A DNA stretch of 60,771 nucleotides from Alphaproteobacteria bacterium (GCA_017409215.1 JAFQTD010000012.1:1-60771), one strand, 5' to 3'. Shown: positions 25,752-34,937, counted from the stretch's first letter. The notes: generated from the letters alone by a model not told the origin. Numbers and translations: made by a program.

Positions 25752-26897
25752 TTAACTTCCTTTTGCAGACAACTGTTGATTTTTATGTATATACGCGTTT
25801 TGGCACAGTCCGAATCCAAACATCAGTGATAACAAACTGCTGCCCCCAAAGGACATCAGCGGTAAAGGCACACCGACGGTTGGCAACAATCCCAAAACCA
25901 TAGAGATATTTATAAAATAATAAACAAAAAAGTTCAACATAAAACCAAAACAAATTAATTGTCCGAATCTATTTCGGCATTTTTTTGCCGCCCAGAACAA
26001 TATAATAACAATCCAAGTATAAATACTTAGCAACGCGAATGCACCGATAAAACCAAATTCTTCCCCCAACATTGTAAATATAAAGTCCGTTTGTTTTTCG
26101 GGCAGAAATGATTTTTGCGATTGTGAACCTTTCATATACCCCATACCTGTCATTCCACCACTGCCAAATGCGATTTTTGCCTGATTAATTTGATAACCTG
26201 CGCCTTGGACATCACTATCTGGATTCAAGAAAGTGATAATACGACCACGTTGATAATCGTGTAATCCGCCATACCAAACAACAGGTGCCGCCATCAGTCC
26301 CAAAATTGCTGCAATAATAAACCACTTTTTATTTGCACCAACTATATAGAACACACCGACCGCAATCATCCCCAATGATAATGCTGTACCTAAATCAGGT
26401 TGTGCAACAATCAGTGCAAACGGAACCAACAGCAACATAATTGGCACCAGATAGTTTTTAAATTGTCCCAGTTCCACCGAATTAAACCACGCAAAATATC
26501 GTGCCAAAGCCAACACTAATGCGATTTTAATTAATTCAGACGGTTGTATATGTATAAATCCCAGATTTAACCATCTTTGTGCCCCCATACCTGTATGTCC
26601 AACAAACGTGACCAGTATAATCATAATCAGTGCGACAGCATATATAACATAAGCAGATTTAATCCAAAGTTTTATATTTGTAAATGCAGCGACAAAAAAG
26701 ACCCCAAATGCTAAAATTATTTTCATTAATTGCGACAAGGCGTATGGTCGCCAGTTTCCACCACCTGCAGAATAAAGAACAACAATAGATATCGCCAATA
26801 CCATACACATTGGCACGAACAACCCCCACGAGAATCGACTTAACTTTTCTGCAAAAGTCATCATATTTGCATTTGAAACTCGTGTTTGTTTTGTCAT
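25752..26897 (-). CDS. rodA: Rod-shape peptidoglycan glycosyltransferase RodA
   Basis: The product is 381 aa, a SEDS protein with about ten membrane segments. Diagnostic stretches are GAQRWLNLGFIHIQPSEL, VAQPDLGTAL, the large loop ending GSQSQKSFLPEKQTDFIFT and LPLMSFGGSSLL. It polymerises glycan strands together with PBP2. It starts 4 bases after mrdA and ends where topA starts. Confidence 0.95.
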   Translation of the reverse strand: MTKQTRVSNANMMTFAEKLSRFSWGLFVPMCMVLAISIVVLYSAGGGNWRPYALSQLMKIILAFGVFFVAAFTNIKLWIKSAYVIYAVALIMIILVTFVGHTGMGAQRWLNLGFIHIQPSELIKIALVLALARYFAWFNSVELGQFKNYLVPIMLLLVPFALIVAQPDLGTALSLGMIAVGVFYIVGANKKWFIIAAILGLMAAPVVWYGGLHDYQRGRIITFLNPDSDVQGAGYQINQAKIAFGSGGMTGMGYMKGSQSQKSFLPEKQTDFIFTMLGEEFGFIGAFALLSIYTWIVIILFWAAKKCRNRFGQLICFGFMLNFFVYYFINISMVLGLLPTVGVPLPLMSFGGSSLLSLMFGFGLCQNAYIHKNQQLSAKGS

Positions 26898-26901
26898 TTG
26901 T

Positions 26902-28677
26902 TTATTTTCCGTATTTTAATAATTCACTCATAACCTTGGCAGTTGTTTTTGCGGCTGGTCCGCTGCCACCTGCGTGTTCTGTGATAACGCAAACAGCATA
27001 TTTTGGTTTATCTGTTGGGGCGTATCCAACAAACAAACCATGATTTCGCATATGCCATTTTAATTGTTCATTGGTCAGAACACCACTTTCACGTTCTTTC
27101 TTAGAAATATTGCGAACCTGCGACGTTCCGGTTTTTCCGCCCATTTTTTTACCATCTATATTTATTGCGCTGCCCGCTGCGGTTCCACCTTTTTTTGTCA
27201 CTTGTTCTAACCCATTCAAGACAGTTTTTAAATTTTTATTTTGTAGTCCCAGACTTTTAAAATATGGTCTTTTACCATCAGAAATTAATCGTGGTACAAC
27301 AGTTTTATTAGATGCGGTTCGCGCCATCATTACCGCCAGTTGCAGGCAATTTGTTAATATAAATCCTTGCCCGATACCAGATATAACAGTATCACCATGC
27401 ACCCATCTGTATCCGATATTTTTTTCTTTCCAGTACCTATCTGGGATAACACCACTCATTTCGCGTGCCAACAGGTCATCCATATATTTTTCTTGCAACC
27501 CCAGTTTCAAGGCCATTTCTTTTATCGCATCGATTCCAATACGCAATGCGATTTGATAGAAATATATATCACAAGAATGTTTCAGTGCACCTGCTAAATC
27601 GACTTTTCCGTGTCCTTGATGTTCCCAGCAATGATATCTTCTGTCGCCATAGTCCCAAAACCCTGGGCAGAATATTTTTTCTTTTTCTGTTATTGCGCCG
27701 GCCTCTAATGCAGCCAACGCAACGACTATTTTAAACGTAGACCCTGGTGGATACAGACCTTCGATTGCCTTATTCATAAACGGTTTTGCGATATCCTTGC
27801 GTAAGTTATCGATATATTCATCCCCATCATATTCGCGAAACATATTCGGGTCAAAACTGGGGACAGACACCATTGCCAAAATATCGCCTGTATCGATATC
27901 CAGCACCACCCCACACCCAGAACGATGTTCGGTCAGGGCATCATACAAAACACGTTGGATACGGTCGCTGATTGTTGTTTGAATATTATTGCCTACGACT
28001 GGTGGTACAAACTGTGTTTTATCTTCGCCGATAACGCGTCCGACTGCATTTGTAATCATAACAGTTTGTCCTGAAATTCCTTTGATATCATCGTTAAATC
28101 TTTTTTCCAGTCCTGTTATTCCGGTTGTCAAGAATGGGGTGTTTGGTACGGGTTTTGCAGGTTCACCAACATACCCAAATATTTGTGCGCCAGCAGGCCC
28201 CATTTCATATATACGTGCATAGCCATTTTCCACATGCAACCCTTTCAGGTTTTTTGCCTGCAGTTTTGCCAATGTGTTCCAGTCTGTGTTTTCGCTGACC
28301 AAAACCGGTTGAAATTTAAGTTGTTTTTTTATTCTTTTTTTTATTTTATCTATTTTTTTTGGCTTGATGTACAAAACACTTTTAATTTCGTTCAGCAGTT
28401 CGTCTATATCAGATGCTTCTTCTGGGATTATATAGATTCTATAAACTGCTTCATCGTGTGATATGGGTGTTTTATTTCTTGATAAAATCTTGCCACGTTC
28501 GGGCATATTTATCTGGATTCGGAACGAGTTATTTTCACTTTTTTGTTTATATTCCTGATAATTAAACAACTGCATTTGCAACATACGCAGCACCAACGCA
28601 GATGTCAGTACCGCCCCTGCGGTCAAGAATAGCGCGCTACGTCTATCAAAGGTATTTGTAATTTCTGTATCAATCAT
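26902..28677 (-). CDS. mrdA: Penicillin-binding protein 2 (elongasome transpeptidase)
   Basis: The product is 591 aa: one membrane anchor (about 16-34), a pedestal domain, and a transpeptidase domain with STFK (Ser313, Lys316), SCD (368-370, the PBP2 form of SxN) and KTGTSQ near 515. It crosslinks peptidoglycan during elongation as RodA's partner. Overlaps mreD by 8 bases and precedes rodA by 4. Confidence 0.95.
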   Translation of the reverse strand: MIDTEITNTFDRRSALFLTAGAVLTSALVLRMLQMQLFNYQEYKQKSENNSFRIQINMPERGKILSRNKTPISHDEAVYRIYIIPEEASDIDELLNEIKSVLYIKPKKIDKIKKRIKKQLKFQPVLVSENTDWNTLAKLQAKNLKGLHVENGYARIYEMGPAGAQIFGYVGEPAKPVPNTPFLTTGITGLEKRFNDDIKGISGQTVMITNAVGRVIGEDKTQFVPPVVGNNIQTTISDRIQRVLYDALTEHRSGCGVVLDIDTGDILAMVSVPSFDPNMFREYDGDEYIDNLRKDIAKPFMNKAIEGLYPPGSTFKIVVALAALEAGAITEKEKIFCPGFWDYGDRRYHCWEHQGHGKVDLAGALKHSCDIYFYQIALRIGIDAIKEMALKLGLQEKYMDDLLAREMSGVIPDRYWKEKNIGYRWVHGDTVISGIGQGFILTNCLQLAVMMARTASNKTVVPRLISDGKRPYFKSLGLQNKNLKTVLNGLEQVTKKGGTAAGSAINIDGKKMGGKTGTSQVRNISKKERESGVLTNEQLKWHMRNHGLFVGYAPTDKPKYAVCVITEHAGGSGPAAKTTAKVMSELLKYGK

Positions 28678-29125
28678 TACGAATCCTTTGGATTAATACA
28701 GTTATTGGTACATACAGTATGCTTGCCCATGCGAATACCCAGATACCCGCCAATAAATTAGCCACAGTTATATTCAAGAACACTTGAATCAAAACGGCAG
28801 TACCAAAAAACACCATAAATGCGTACAGTCCGTTTTTTTCCATACGTGTCAAATCAATGATGTTTTGAAAACTATTGACCGAATACATCAGGCAATACAG
28901 TGCCAACCAATAACAAACAGTTTCAAAGTTATAATCGATTGCGATACACATTAATATCGAAAACAATACAAACCAATCAATGGGTCGTATAAAAGAATAA
29001 AAAAACAATGGTATTATTGCCAGTATTCCTGCAGGATTCCAAAAAGTATTTGACAACCGCCACAAACCAATTGTTAACAAGAACGGGGATAACTGTCTAA
29101 GAAAATCAATAATTTTTGCTTTCAT
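28670..29125 (-). CDS. mreD: Rod-shape-determining protein MreD
   Basis: The product is 151 aa with about five hydrophobic segments and few charged residues, the size and topology of MreD. Sequence identity within this family is low, so the call leans on position: it overlaps mreC by 4 bases (ATGA) and mrdA by 8. An FSILMCIAIDYNFE segment fits the usual place of the conserved Asp. Confidence 0.85.
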   Translation of the reverse strand: MKAKIIDFLRQLSPFLLTIGLWRLSNTFWNPAGILAIIPLFFYSFIRPIDWFVLFSILMCIAIDYNFETVCYWLALYCLMYSVNSFQNIIDLTRMEKNGLYAFMVFFGTAVLIQVFLNITVANLLAGIWVFAWASILYVPITVLIQRIRND

Positions 29126-29946
29126 TTGTACTCGTTGTTAACTGTATCGAATTTCAAGACCATAACGCGCGATAATTGTTTGGGTGAAACGACACTAACA
29201 TCTGTTTCATCAACCATTTCCCCAACAATCAACCCTGCTGGCAAAACACCAGAAATGTTGCTTGTTATAAGTTTCAATCCTTTTGTTGGTTGGAATTTAG
29301 GGTCGCTAAAAAATCCCAGATTTGGGTGGCTGGAACCATTTCCAATCAAGAATCCATATACTTCTGAACCAACAACACGTACCGCAATATTTGTGTCAGA
29401 ATCCGTCAATGCACGTACGCGTGAAAAGTGTGTTCCGACATCGATTACGATACCTGCCATAATCATATCTGTATTTGCGACAACCATACCCTTTTCTATA
29501 CCTTCTTTAATTCCCCTGTTTATAATAAAGGTATTGTGTCCAATTGCGCTGTTATCGTGAATAACATCTGCAATAACAATATCGCGTGGTTGTGCGTTTT
29601 TCACATCCAATTCGCGACTTAGTCTAACATTTTCCTTGATTGCAACGTCACACATTGCTTGATTTGCCAATGCTTGTTCAAGACGTGTTTTAAGCTCTTC
29701 ATTTTCCCATCGCAGATTTGATAATTCAGAAATATTATCAATTGCGCCCCCGACAGCGCGAATTGGCCAAGTTATAACATCACCCACCCAGTGTGCAACA
29801 GGTACCACGACATGTGCCAACGCATTCATAATTCTGTAATCTGGCTTTGCAATCATAACGTATATAAACAGTACTGGCAACACGGCTGTGGTCGCGATTG
29901 CCCGAACCAATGGGTACAATTTAGAAGATGTTTTATTTTGCTTCAT
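29122..29946 (-). CDS. mreC: Rod-shape-determining protein MreC
   Basis: The product is about 274 aa if it starts at MKQNKTSSKLY. The open frame continues to 30102 with another hydrophobic stretch, and no candidate start has a convincing ribosome site, so the start is uncertain. There is one membrane segment (about 15-35), then a coiled coil (SNLRWENEELKTRLEQAL), then the paired beta-barrel domain with the family pattern VIHDNSAIGHNTFIINRG and GMVVANTDMIMAGIV. It links MreB and the cell-wall enzymes in the periplasm. mreB, normally its upstream neighbour, is about 7.5 kb away. Confidence 0.9.
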   Translation of the reverse strand: MKQNKTSSKLYPLVRAIATTAVLPVLFIYVMIAKPDYRIMNALAHVVVPVAHWVGDVITWPIRAVGGAIDNISELSNLRWENEELKTRLEQALANQAMCDVAIKENVRLSRELDVKNAQPRDIVIADVIHDNSAIGHNTFIINRGIKEGIEKGMVVANTDMIMAGIVIDVGTHFSRVRALTDSDTNIAVRVVGSEVYGFLIGNGSSHPNLGFFSDPKFQPTKGLKLITSNISGVLPAGLIVGEMVDETDVSVVSPKQLSRVMVLKFDTVNNEYK

Positions 29947-30083
29947 CCGGCACAGTTTAGACATAAAAACATAGATATTCAATAAAAACTTGATTTTTCC
30001 ATTATTTGTGTCAAAATACAGGACAGTCAAAGTGGCAGGCATTGCCACCAGACGAAAAACAAACAAAATCAAAAGGACATAAA

Positions 30084-30287
30084 ATGCCAAAATTAAAAAC
30101 AAAGTCGTACTTGAAAAAGCGTGCGTCTATGACTGCGACTGGCAAGATTCGTGTTGCCCGCAACTCTCATAAAAAACTGCTTCGCAAAAAGTCCGCTCGT
30201 GCAAACAAAGCGGGTGCAAAGCCACAATATTTGAACGATAACATGGTTGGACAGGCAAAGATTCTGGCCCCATATGGTTTGAAATAA
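30084..30287 (+). CDS. rpmI: 50S ribosomal protein L35
   Basis: A 67-aa basic protein starting MPKLKTKSYLKKR after an AAAGGACAT site; the longer open frame upstream is not coding. Matches L35 throughout, including VARNSHKKLLRKKSA. It is 17 bases before rplT. infC, usually first in this operon, lies apart at 53844. Confidence 0.95.
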   Translation: MPKLKTKSYLKKRASMTATGKIRVARNSHKKLLRKKSARANKAGAKPQYLNDNMVGQAKILAPYGLK

Positions 30288-30304
30288 GCAAGGGGGTATA
30301 AGTC

Positions 30305-30673
30305 ATGGCAAGAGTAAAACGTGGAACAACCGTTAAACAAAAACATAACAAGATTTTGGCGCGCGCCAAGGGTTATTTGGGCCGTCATCATTCGACATAT
30401 CGCGCTGCACGTGAAAAAACAGAAAAAGCAGGACAGTACGCATATCGTGACCGTCGCGTTAAAAAACGTGAATTTCGTGGATTGTGGATTGTTCGTATCA
30501 ATGCTGCTGTACGCGCAAATGGTATGACTTACAGCCAATTTATGAATGGTTTAAAGAAAGCTGGTATCGCCCTTGACCGCAAGGTTTTGGCCGAAATGGC
30601 ATATGCAGGTGATGCAAACTTCGTAAAATTGGTTGAAACAGCAAAACGATTTATCACTGCCGAATCTAAATAA
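30305..30673 (+). CDS. rplT: 50S ribosomal protein L20
   Basis: A 122-aa protein with the family start [18 protein letters not shown], central [12 protein letters not shown] and C-terminal [12 protein letters not shown]. It is an early assembly protein of the large subunit. A weak hairpin ATACCT/AGGTAT follows the stop, then a strong terminator. Confidence 0.96.
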   Translation: MARVKRGTTVKQKHNKILARAKGYLGRHHSTYRAAREKTEKAGQYAYRDRRVKKREFRGLWIVRINAAVRANGMTYSQFMNGLKKAGIALDRKVLAEMAYAGDANFVKLVETAKRFITAESK

Positions 30674-30706
30674 TACCTTGTCGGCAGGTATATCTTTTGT
30701 AATAAT

Positions 30707-30736
30707 AAAAGCCGTCACTTGACGGCTTTTTCTTTG
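30707..30736 (+). terminator. Terminator between rplT and pheS
   Basis: AAAAGCCGTCA/TGACGGCTTTT-type stem followed by T-rich sequence. pheS begins 29 bases later, so this could end rpmI-rplT or act as a pheS leader attenuator. Confidence 0.85.
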
Positions 30737-30764
30737 TTAAAATCATATATAAGGTAAAAAAATT

Positions 30765-31712
30765 ATGCAAGATAAAATAAAAAGTATAAACACATTGGAA
30801 GAACTGCAAAGTTTGTACACCGCAACACTCGGCAAGAATGGTACAATGACTGCGCGTTTAAAAGAAATGAAAAATCTGGATAACGATGCGCGTGCGGCAT
30901 TAAATCTGGAAAATACCCAATTGCGTGAATTGTTCAAGGTGCGCCAGACAGAACTAGAAAATGCGGTTTTAATGGCGGGATTACAAAAACAAAAACTGGA
31001 CGCGTCATTAAATCCAATGCCTGAAAATCGTGGCACATTACACCCATTGACACAAAGTTTATCAGAAATATCAAAAATCTTGGAATCTTTTGGCTATACG
31101 ATGCACACCGGACCAGAGATTGAAGATGATTGGCATAATTTTACAGCCTTGAACACACCGTCTTATCATCCTGCGCGTGATATGCAAGATTCATTCTTTT
31201 TGGAAAACGGCAATGTTTTACGCACCCAAACATCTGCGATACAAATTCGTGCCATGGAATCTGATGGGGTTCCGATTAAAATGTTTGGTGTTGGTGCGAC
31301 TTATCGCAAAGAAATGGACGCAACACACAGTCCGATGTTTGGTCAAATCGAAGGCTTGTACATTGATAAAGATATAACGATGTCAGATTTGATTGGTGAT
31401 ATTCGTGCGTTCTTAAAGCGTTTCTTTGAAATAGATAATGTGGAATTGCGTATTCGCCCGTCTTATTTCCCGTTTACCGACCCATCAATAGAGGTTGATT
31501 TAAAATGGAAGAATGGTCGTTGGCTTGAAATAATGGGTGCTGGAATGGTTCATCCAAATGTATTGCGTAATTGCGGGGTAAATCCAGATGAATACCAAGG
31601 TTTTGCCTTTGGTTTTGGTTGGGACAGATTGGCAATGTTAAAGTATAATTTGAATGATATTCGTCAGTTTTATGACAATGACGTTCGTTGGTTAAAGAAA
31701 GCTGGATTTTAA
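30765..31712 (+). CDS. pheS: Phenylalanine-tRNA ligase alpha subunit
   Basis: The product is 315 aa, at the short end for the family. A helical N-terminal arm (about 1-80) is followed by the class II catalytic core: motif 1 HPLTQSLSEI, motif 2 around VGATYRKEMDATHSP, and motif 3 FAFGFGWDRLAM. The RTQTSAIQIR and MFGQIEG segments form the active site. Forms an alpha2-beta2 enzyme with PheT, whose gene follows 18 bases later. Confidence 0.95.
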   Translation: MQDKIKSINTLEELQSLYTATLGKNGTMTARLKEMKNLDNDARAALNLENTQLRELFKVRQTELENAVLMAGLQKQKLDASLNPMPENRGTLHPLTQSLSEISKILESFGYTMHTGPEIEDDWHNFTALNTPSYHPARDMQDSFFLENGNVLRTQTSAIQIRAMESDGVPIKMFGVGATYRKEMDATHSPMFGQIEGLYIDKDITMSDLIGDIRAFLKRFFEIDNVELRIRPSYFPFTDPSIEVDLKWKNGRWLEIMGAGMVHPNVLRNCGVNPDEYQGFAFGFGWDRLAMLKYNLNDIRQFYDNDVRWLKKAGF

Positions 31713-31730
31713 TAACAAGGGGAACAAGAA

Positions 31731-34034
31731 ATGAAATGGACTTATGATTGGTTATTAGATTACCTAAAAACAGACGCAACTGCCCAGCAGGTTGCAGATA
31801 CCTTGACCAGAATCGGGCTAGAGGTTGAAGACCTGCAGTCACCAATTGCGCCAATTGCCGCAAAGATAGTTAAATGTGACCCACACGAAAACAGCGACCA
31901 TCTGCACGTATTGCAGGTTGACGATGGGTCTGGCGCATTGCGTCAGGTTGTCTGTGGTGCGCCAAATGCGCGTGTTGGCTTGATTTCTGCGCTGGCGATA
32001 CCAGGTTGTGTTATTGATGGTCATGAAATCCAATCTGGCAAACTGCGTGGTGTTTTGTCAGATGGTATGATGTGTTCTGGCAAAGAACTGGGGATAAATG
32101 ACGACCACAGTGGCATTATTGAATTACCAGACGATACTAAAATTGGTTCGCCTGTTATTGAAACCAAAACAGTTTTTGATGCAGGCATCACACCAAATCG
32201 TCCTGATTATTTGGCGGTGCGTGGCATTGCGCGTGATTTGTCTGCGTCTGGTATTGGTGAATATATCGCGCCAACAGAAACAGAATTTCAGGCTGTTAAT
32301 GGCACTCGTAAAGTATTAATACAGACTGAAAAGTGTCCAACCTATAAAATGATAGAGGTTCACAATATATCAGTCTGCCCCAGCGAAAACAAGATTGCAT
32401 CACGTCTGCGTGCGATTGGCATAAACCCAAAGAATGCCCCGATTGATGCAACGAATTATATTTGTTATGATATGGGGCAACCAATGCATTGTTTTGATGC
32501 GGACGAAATTAATGGCGATATTATTGTGCGTTCTGCCACAGATGGTGAAAAGTTCACAGACTTGTTTGGTAATGAACATTCGTTAACAGAAAACGATATG
32601 GTTATTGCGGATGCATCTGGAATCTTGGCATTGGCGGGTGTGATTGGTGGTGCGCGTGGTTCCACAACAAACGAAACCAAGAACATAATCATCGAATCTG
32701 CATATTTTGACCCAGTGTCAGTCCGTAAATCTGCGAAAAGATTAGGGTTGTCTACTGATGCATCTTATCGTTATGAACGTGGTATTGACCCAACAATGAC
32801 TGGTCGTGCTGCGATGTATGCGCTGGAAATTATAACATCACAGTGTGGTGGTGATGTTGTGTGTGCATACGGTGCCGGTGCGGATGCGAACCCAAATACA
32901 GTAATCAAATATAATCCAGAAATATGTTTAAAGAAAACAGGTATTGATATTCCACAGGATATTCAGCGCGACATATTGGTTGCGCTGGGGTACAGTGTTG
33001 ATTATAAATCCAAAGATTGGGTTGTTGTTCCTTTGCCATCACGTGTCGATGTTCAAATTCCAGAAACAATTGTTGCGGACTTAATCAGAATATATGGTTA
33101 TGACAAGATTGCAACATCATGTCGCCATACTTATGGTGATGCCTGTCCGCATGACACACGTGAATTTGATATCAAGCATACATTGGCATCGCGTGGATTA
33201 AACGAATGTCGTTCGTTTGGTTTTGGAAATCTTTCGATTGAAAAGCTATTATCGGACAAGCCTAATATAAAGATTGCCAACCCAATAACTGCAGACTATG
33301 ACACGATGCGCAATGGATTATTGTGTGGATTATTAACTGCGGTCTCAAACAATGAAAAGCGCGGATATTCAAACTTATCGTTATTTGAACTTGGGACAGT
33401 GTTTGATGGTGATACCCCTCGGCAACAGCATACATCGGTCTGTATTGTTCGTACTGGCTGTAATTCACCCCGTCATTGGACTGGCCGTAATCGTGACATT
33501 GATATTTATGACGTCAAGGCCGATTTGATATCTCTATTTAACGGTCAAAATTTCACTATATCCAGTGCGGATGTACCCCTATGGGCGCATCCATACAGAT
33601 ATGGTGCGTTGTATCAAGGCAAAAAGAAAATTGCAGAATTTGGTCAGTTGCATCCATCAGTGGCCAAGAAATTGCATATAAAAACAAATGTATTAATCGC
33701 ATTGGTCGAAGATATAACGAATATACCACGACCAAAATATACCAGAAATATCAGCTTATCTGAATTTCAACCTATAACACGTGATTTTGCGTTTATAGTA
33801 GATGGTGATACACCTGCTGAAAAATTGACCGCTGTGGCAAAGTCTGTTGATAATCGCATAACGGACATTGTTGTATTTGATGCGTTTGATTTATCTGATG
33901 GGAAAAAATCGATTGCCTTTACGATAACGATACAACCAACTGATAATATGTCTGACGTTGCACTGCAAGAATTACAGTCGTCAATTATCAGTTCTGTTGA
34001 ATCAAAGTGCAATGCACAAATTCGTGATAAATAA
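31731..34034 (+). CDS. pheT: Phenylalanine-tRNA ligase beta subunit
   Basis: The product is 767 aa. Domains in order are an N-terminal helix, the tRNA-binding OB fold (about 40-150; VKCDPHENSDHLHVLQVD, QVVCGAPNARVG), B3/B4 editing (starting near 200), B5, the class II-like core, and the C-terminal anticodon-binding ferredoxin fold (SEFQPITRDFAFIVD). It follows pheS with AAGGGGAAC as ribosome site. Ends just before a copy of the dispersed terminator. Confidence 0.96.
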   Translation: MKWTYDWLLDYLKTDATAQQVADTLTRIGLEVEDLQSPIAPIAAKIVKCDPHENSDHLHVLQVDDGSGALRQVVCGAPNARVGLISALAIPGCVIDGHEIQSGKLRGVLSDGMMCSGKELGINDDHSGIIELPDDTKIGSPVIETKTVFDAGITPNRPDYLAVRGIARDLSASGIGEYIAPTETEFQAVNGTRKVLIQTEKCPTYKMIEVHNISVCPSENKIASRLRAIGINPKNAPIDATNYICYDMGQPMHCFDADEINGDIIVRSATDGEKFTDLFGNEHSLTENDMVIADASGILALAGVIGGARGSTTNETKNIIIESAYFDPVSVRKSAKRLGLSTDASYRYERGIDPTMTGRAAMYALEIITSQCGGDVVCAYGAGADANPNTVIKYNPEICLKKTGIDIPQDIQRDILVALGYSVDYKSKDWVVVPLPSRVDVQIPETIVADLIRIYGYDKIATSCRHTYGDACPHDTREFDIKHTLASRGLNECRSFGFGNLSIEKLLSDKPNIKIANPITADYDTMRNGLLCGLLTAVSNNEKRGYSNLSLFELGTVFDGDTPRQQHTSVCIVRTGCNSPRHWTGRNRDIDIYDVKADLISLFNGQNFTISSADVPLWAHPYRYGALYQGKKKIAEFGQLHPSVAKKLHIKTNVLIALVEDITNIPRPKYTRNISLSEFQPITRDFAFIVDGDTPAEKLTAVAKSVDNRITDIVVFDAFDLSDGKKSIAFTITIQPTDNMSDVALQELQSSIISSVESKCNAQIRDK

Positions 34035-34046
34035 AAAAGTAAAAAA

Positions 34047-34091
34047 TTACCGGCTTTTTTTGCAAAAATGTTAAAAAAAGCCGGTAAAAAT
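34047..34091 (+). terminator. Dispersed terminator repeat, copy T4
   Basis: TTACCGGCTTTTTTT/AAAAAAAGCCGGTAA around a loop GCAAAAATGTT. The loop differs from T1-T3 by one dinucleotide. It ends pheT. Confidence 0.8.
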
Positions 34092-34109
34092 AAAAAAAAG
34101 ATAAACAAA

Positions 34110-34137
34110 AAAACACCGGTTTTTGCCGGTGTTTTTC
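34110..34137. terminator. Terminator facing tRNA-Val
   Basis: AAACACCGG-loop-CCGGTGTTT with T or A runs on both sides, between pheT and the convergent tRNA-Val. Confidence 0.75.
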
Positions 34138-34142
34138 AAAAC

Positions 34143-34219
34143 TGGTGGGTGGTATTGGACTCGAACCAACGACCTTTACGATGTCAACGTAACGCTCTAA
34201 CCAACTGAGCTAACCACCC
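34143..34219 (-). tRNA. tRNA-Val (GAC)
   Basis: A 77-nt cloverleaf on the minus strand: acceptor GGGTGGT/ACCACCC, encoded CCA, anticodon loop TTGACAT (GAC). Confidence 0.95.
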
Positions 34220-34253
34220 AAAACGAAACACATTATAACAAAGAAAAATATAA

Positions 34254-34283
34254 TTGCAAATTATATTTATTGTAATGTATAAT
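34254..34283 (+). promoter_or_regulatory. Promoter of tandem RNA S1
   Basis: TTGCAA, 18 bases, TATAAT (34278-34283). The same boxes and spacer, and most of the spacer sequence, recur before S2 at 34499-34528. Confidence 0.8.
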
Positions 34284-34289
34284 GGCAAT

Positions 34290-34463
34290 CGTAATAGGGT
34301 ACCTATTATGTGGGATTAGAACTCTCGCAACAGCCGCCTGCGCAGGCGTTAAATGCTCCAATCTATTTGGTTGGAGGGCGATGAATACATTGAATAAGTC
34401 GCTATGCATGCTGTTGTGCAAAGTTCTAACCTCCAACCACCCTATTTCGCGGTGGTTTTTTAT
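34290..34463 (+). ncRNA. Tandem structured small RNA S1
   Basis: About 174 nt, from 7 bases after a strong -10 box to a terminator AACCACC/GGTGGTT plus T-run. It opens with the hairpin TAATAGG-gta-CCTATTA. A long-range stem TTAGAACT/AGTTCTAA (34316-34323 with 34422-34429) continues as CAACAGC/GCTGTTG (34328-34334 with 34410-34416) and encloses a GC palindrome GCCTGCGCAGGC, a CTCCAA/TTGGAG hairpin and a GCGA/TCGC hairpin. GGTTGGAGG (34369-34377) can instead pair with CCTCCAACC (34430-34438). The terminator loop CCCTATT is complementary to AATAGGG at the 5' end. No open frame is conserved with S2. Confidence 0.8.
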
Positions 34464-34498
34464 TAGAACACGACAAATGCGCAGGTGATAAAATATAA

Positions 34499-34528
34499 TT
34501 GCAAATTATATTTACGATAAGATATAAT
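34499..34528 (+). promoter_or_regulatory. Promoter of tandem RNA S2
   Basis: TTGCAA (34499-34504), 18 bases, TATAAT (34523-34528), nearly the same as the S1 promoter. Confidence 0.8.
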
Positions 34529-34534
34529 ACCGAT

Positions 34535-34702
34535 TGTAATAGGGTACCTATTATGCGAGGCTAGAAATCTCGCGACACACTCGCCTGCGCAGGCACTGTT
34601 TGCTCCAACAATGGTTGGAGGTCGGTTAATATATAGAATACCCGAGCCACGAAGTGTCGTGATTTCTACCTCCAACCACCCTATTTTGCGGTGGTTTTTT
34701 AT
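34535..34702 (+). ncRNA. Tandem structured small RNA S2
   Basis: About 168 nt, a diverged copy of S1. Identical parts are the 5' hairpin, the palindrome GCCTGCGCAGGC, the CTCCAA hairpin, CCTCCAACC and the terminator. The long stem has changed but still pairs: TAGAAATC/GATTTCTA (34562-34569 with 34661-34668) and CGACAC/GTGTCG (34573-34578 with 34654-34659). The third hairpin is TCGG/CCGA in place of GCGA/TCGC. GGTTGGAGG (34613-34621) again complements CCTCCAACC (34669-34677). The paired changes between copies show the RNA structure is under selection. Confidence 0.8.
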
Positions 34703-34722
34703 TAGAACAAATGGGGTGTTTT

Positions 34723-34908
34723 ATGACAGTTGGACAAGAACTTGAGTTTATACGAAAAAAATCAGGTGTATCTATATTAGAAATCTGTAATGCCTTGAAT
34801 GTATCGGAATCTGAATATAGGAACATTTGTTCAGATGCGATTAATCCAACGATATATCAATTAATAATGTTTGTTTTTGTGTGTCGTCGTGCATTAAGTT
34901 TTGTATAA
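34723..34908 (+). CDS. Small HTH (XRE/Cro-like) protein
   Basis: The product is 61 aa, starting at an ATG with GGGGTG 4-9 bases upstream. The order VGQELEFIRKKSGVSILEICNAL followed by NVSESEYRNICS resembles the helix-turn-helix of XRE-family regulators, truncated before the last helix. The C-terminal third is hydrophobic. It lies 20 bases after the S2 terminator, so readthrough could express it. It may be a small regulator tied to the RNAs or a remnant; the sequence cannot decide. A terminator follows. Confidence 0.55.
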   Translation: MTVGQELEFIRKKSGVSILEICNALNVSESEYRNICSDAINPTIYQLIMFVFVCRRALSFV

Positions 34909-34937
34909 AAAAAGCCGGCTTTTACCGGCTTTTTTAA
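34907..34937. terminator. Terminator between the HTH gene and accC (bidirectional)
   Basis: AAAAAAAGCCGG-loop-CCGGCTTTTTT, with T-runs on both strands, overlapping the accC stop region. Confidence 0.85.

Noticed and set aside
34290..34463. 6S RNA identity for S1/S2
   Set aside because: Length fits, but the closed long rod with a central bubble is not clear; three short hairpins inside a stem and a terminal pseudoknot-like pairing fit poorly. Left as unassigned.
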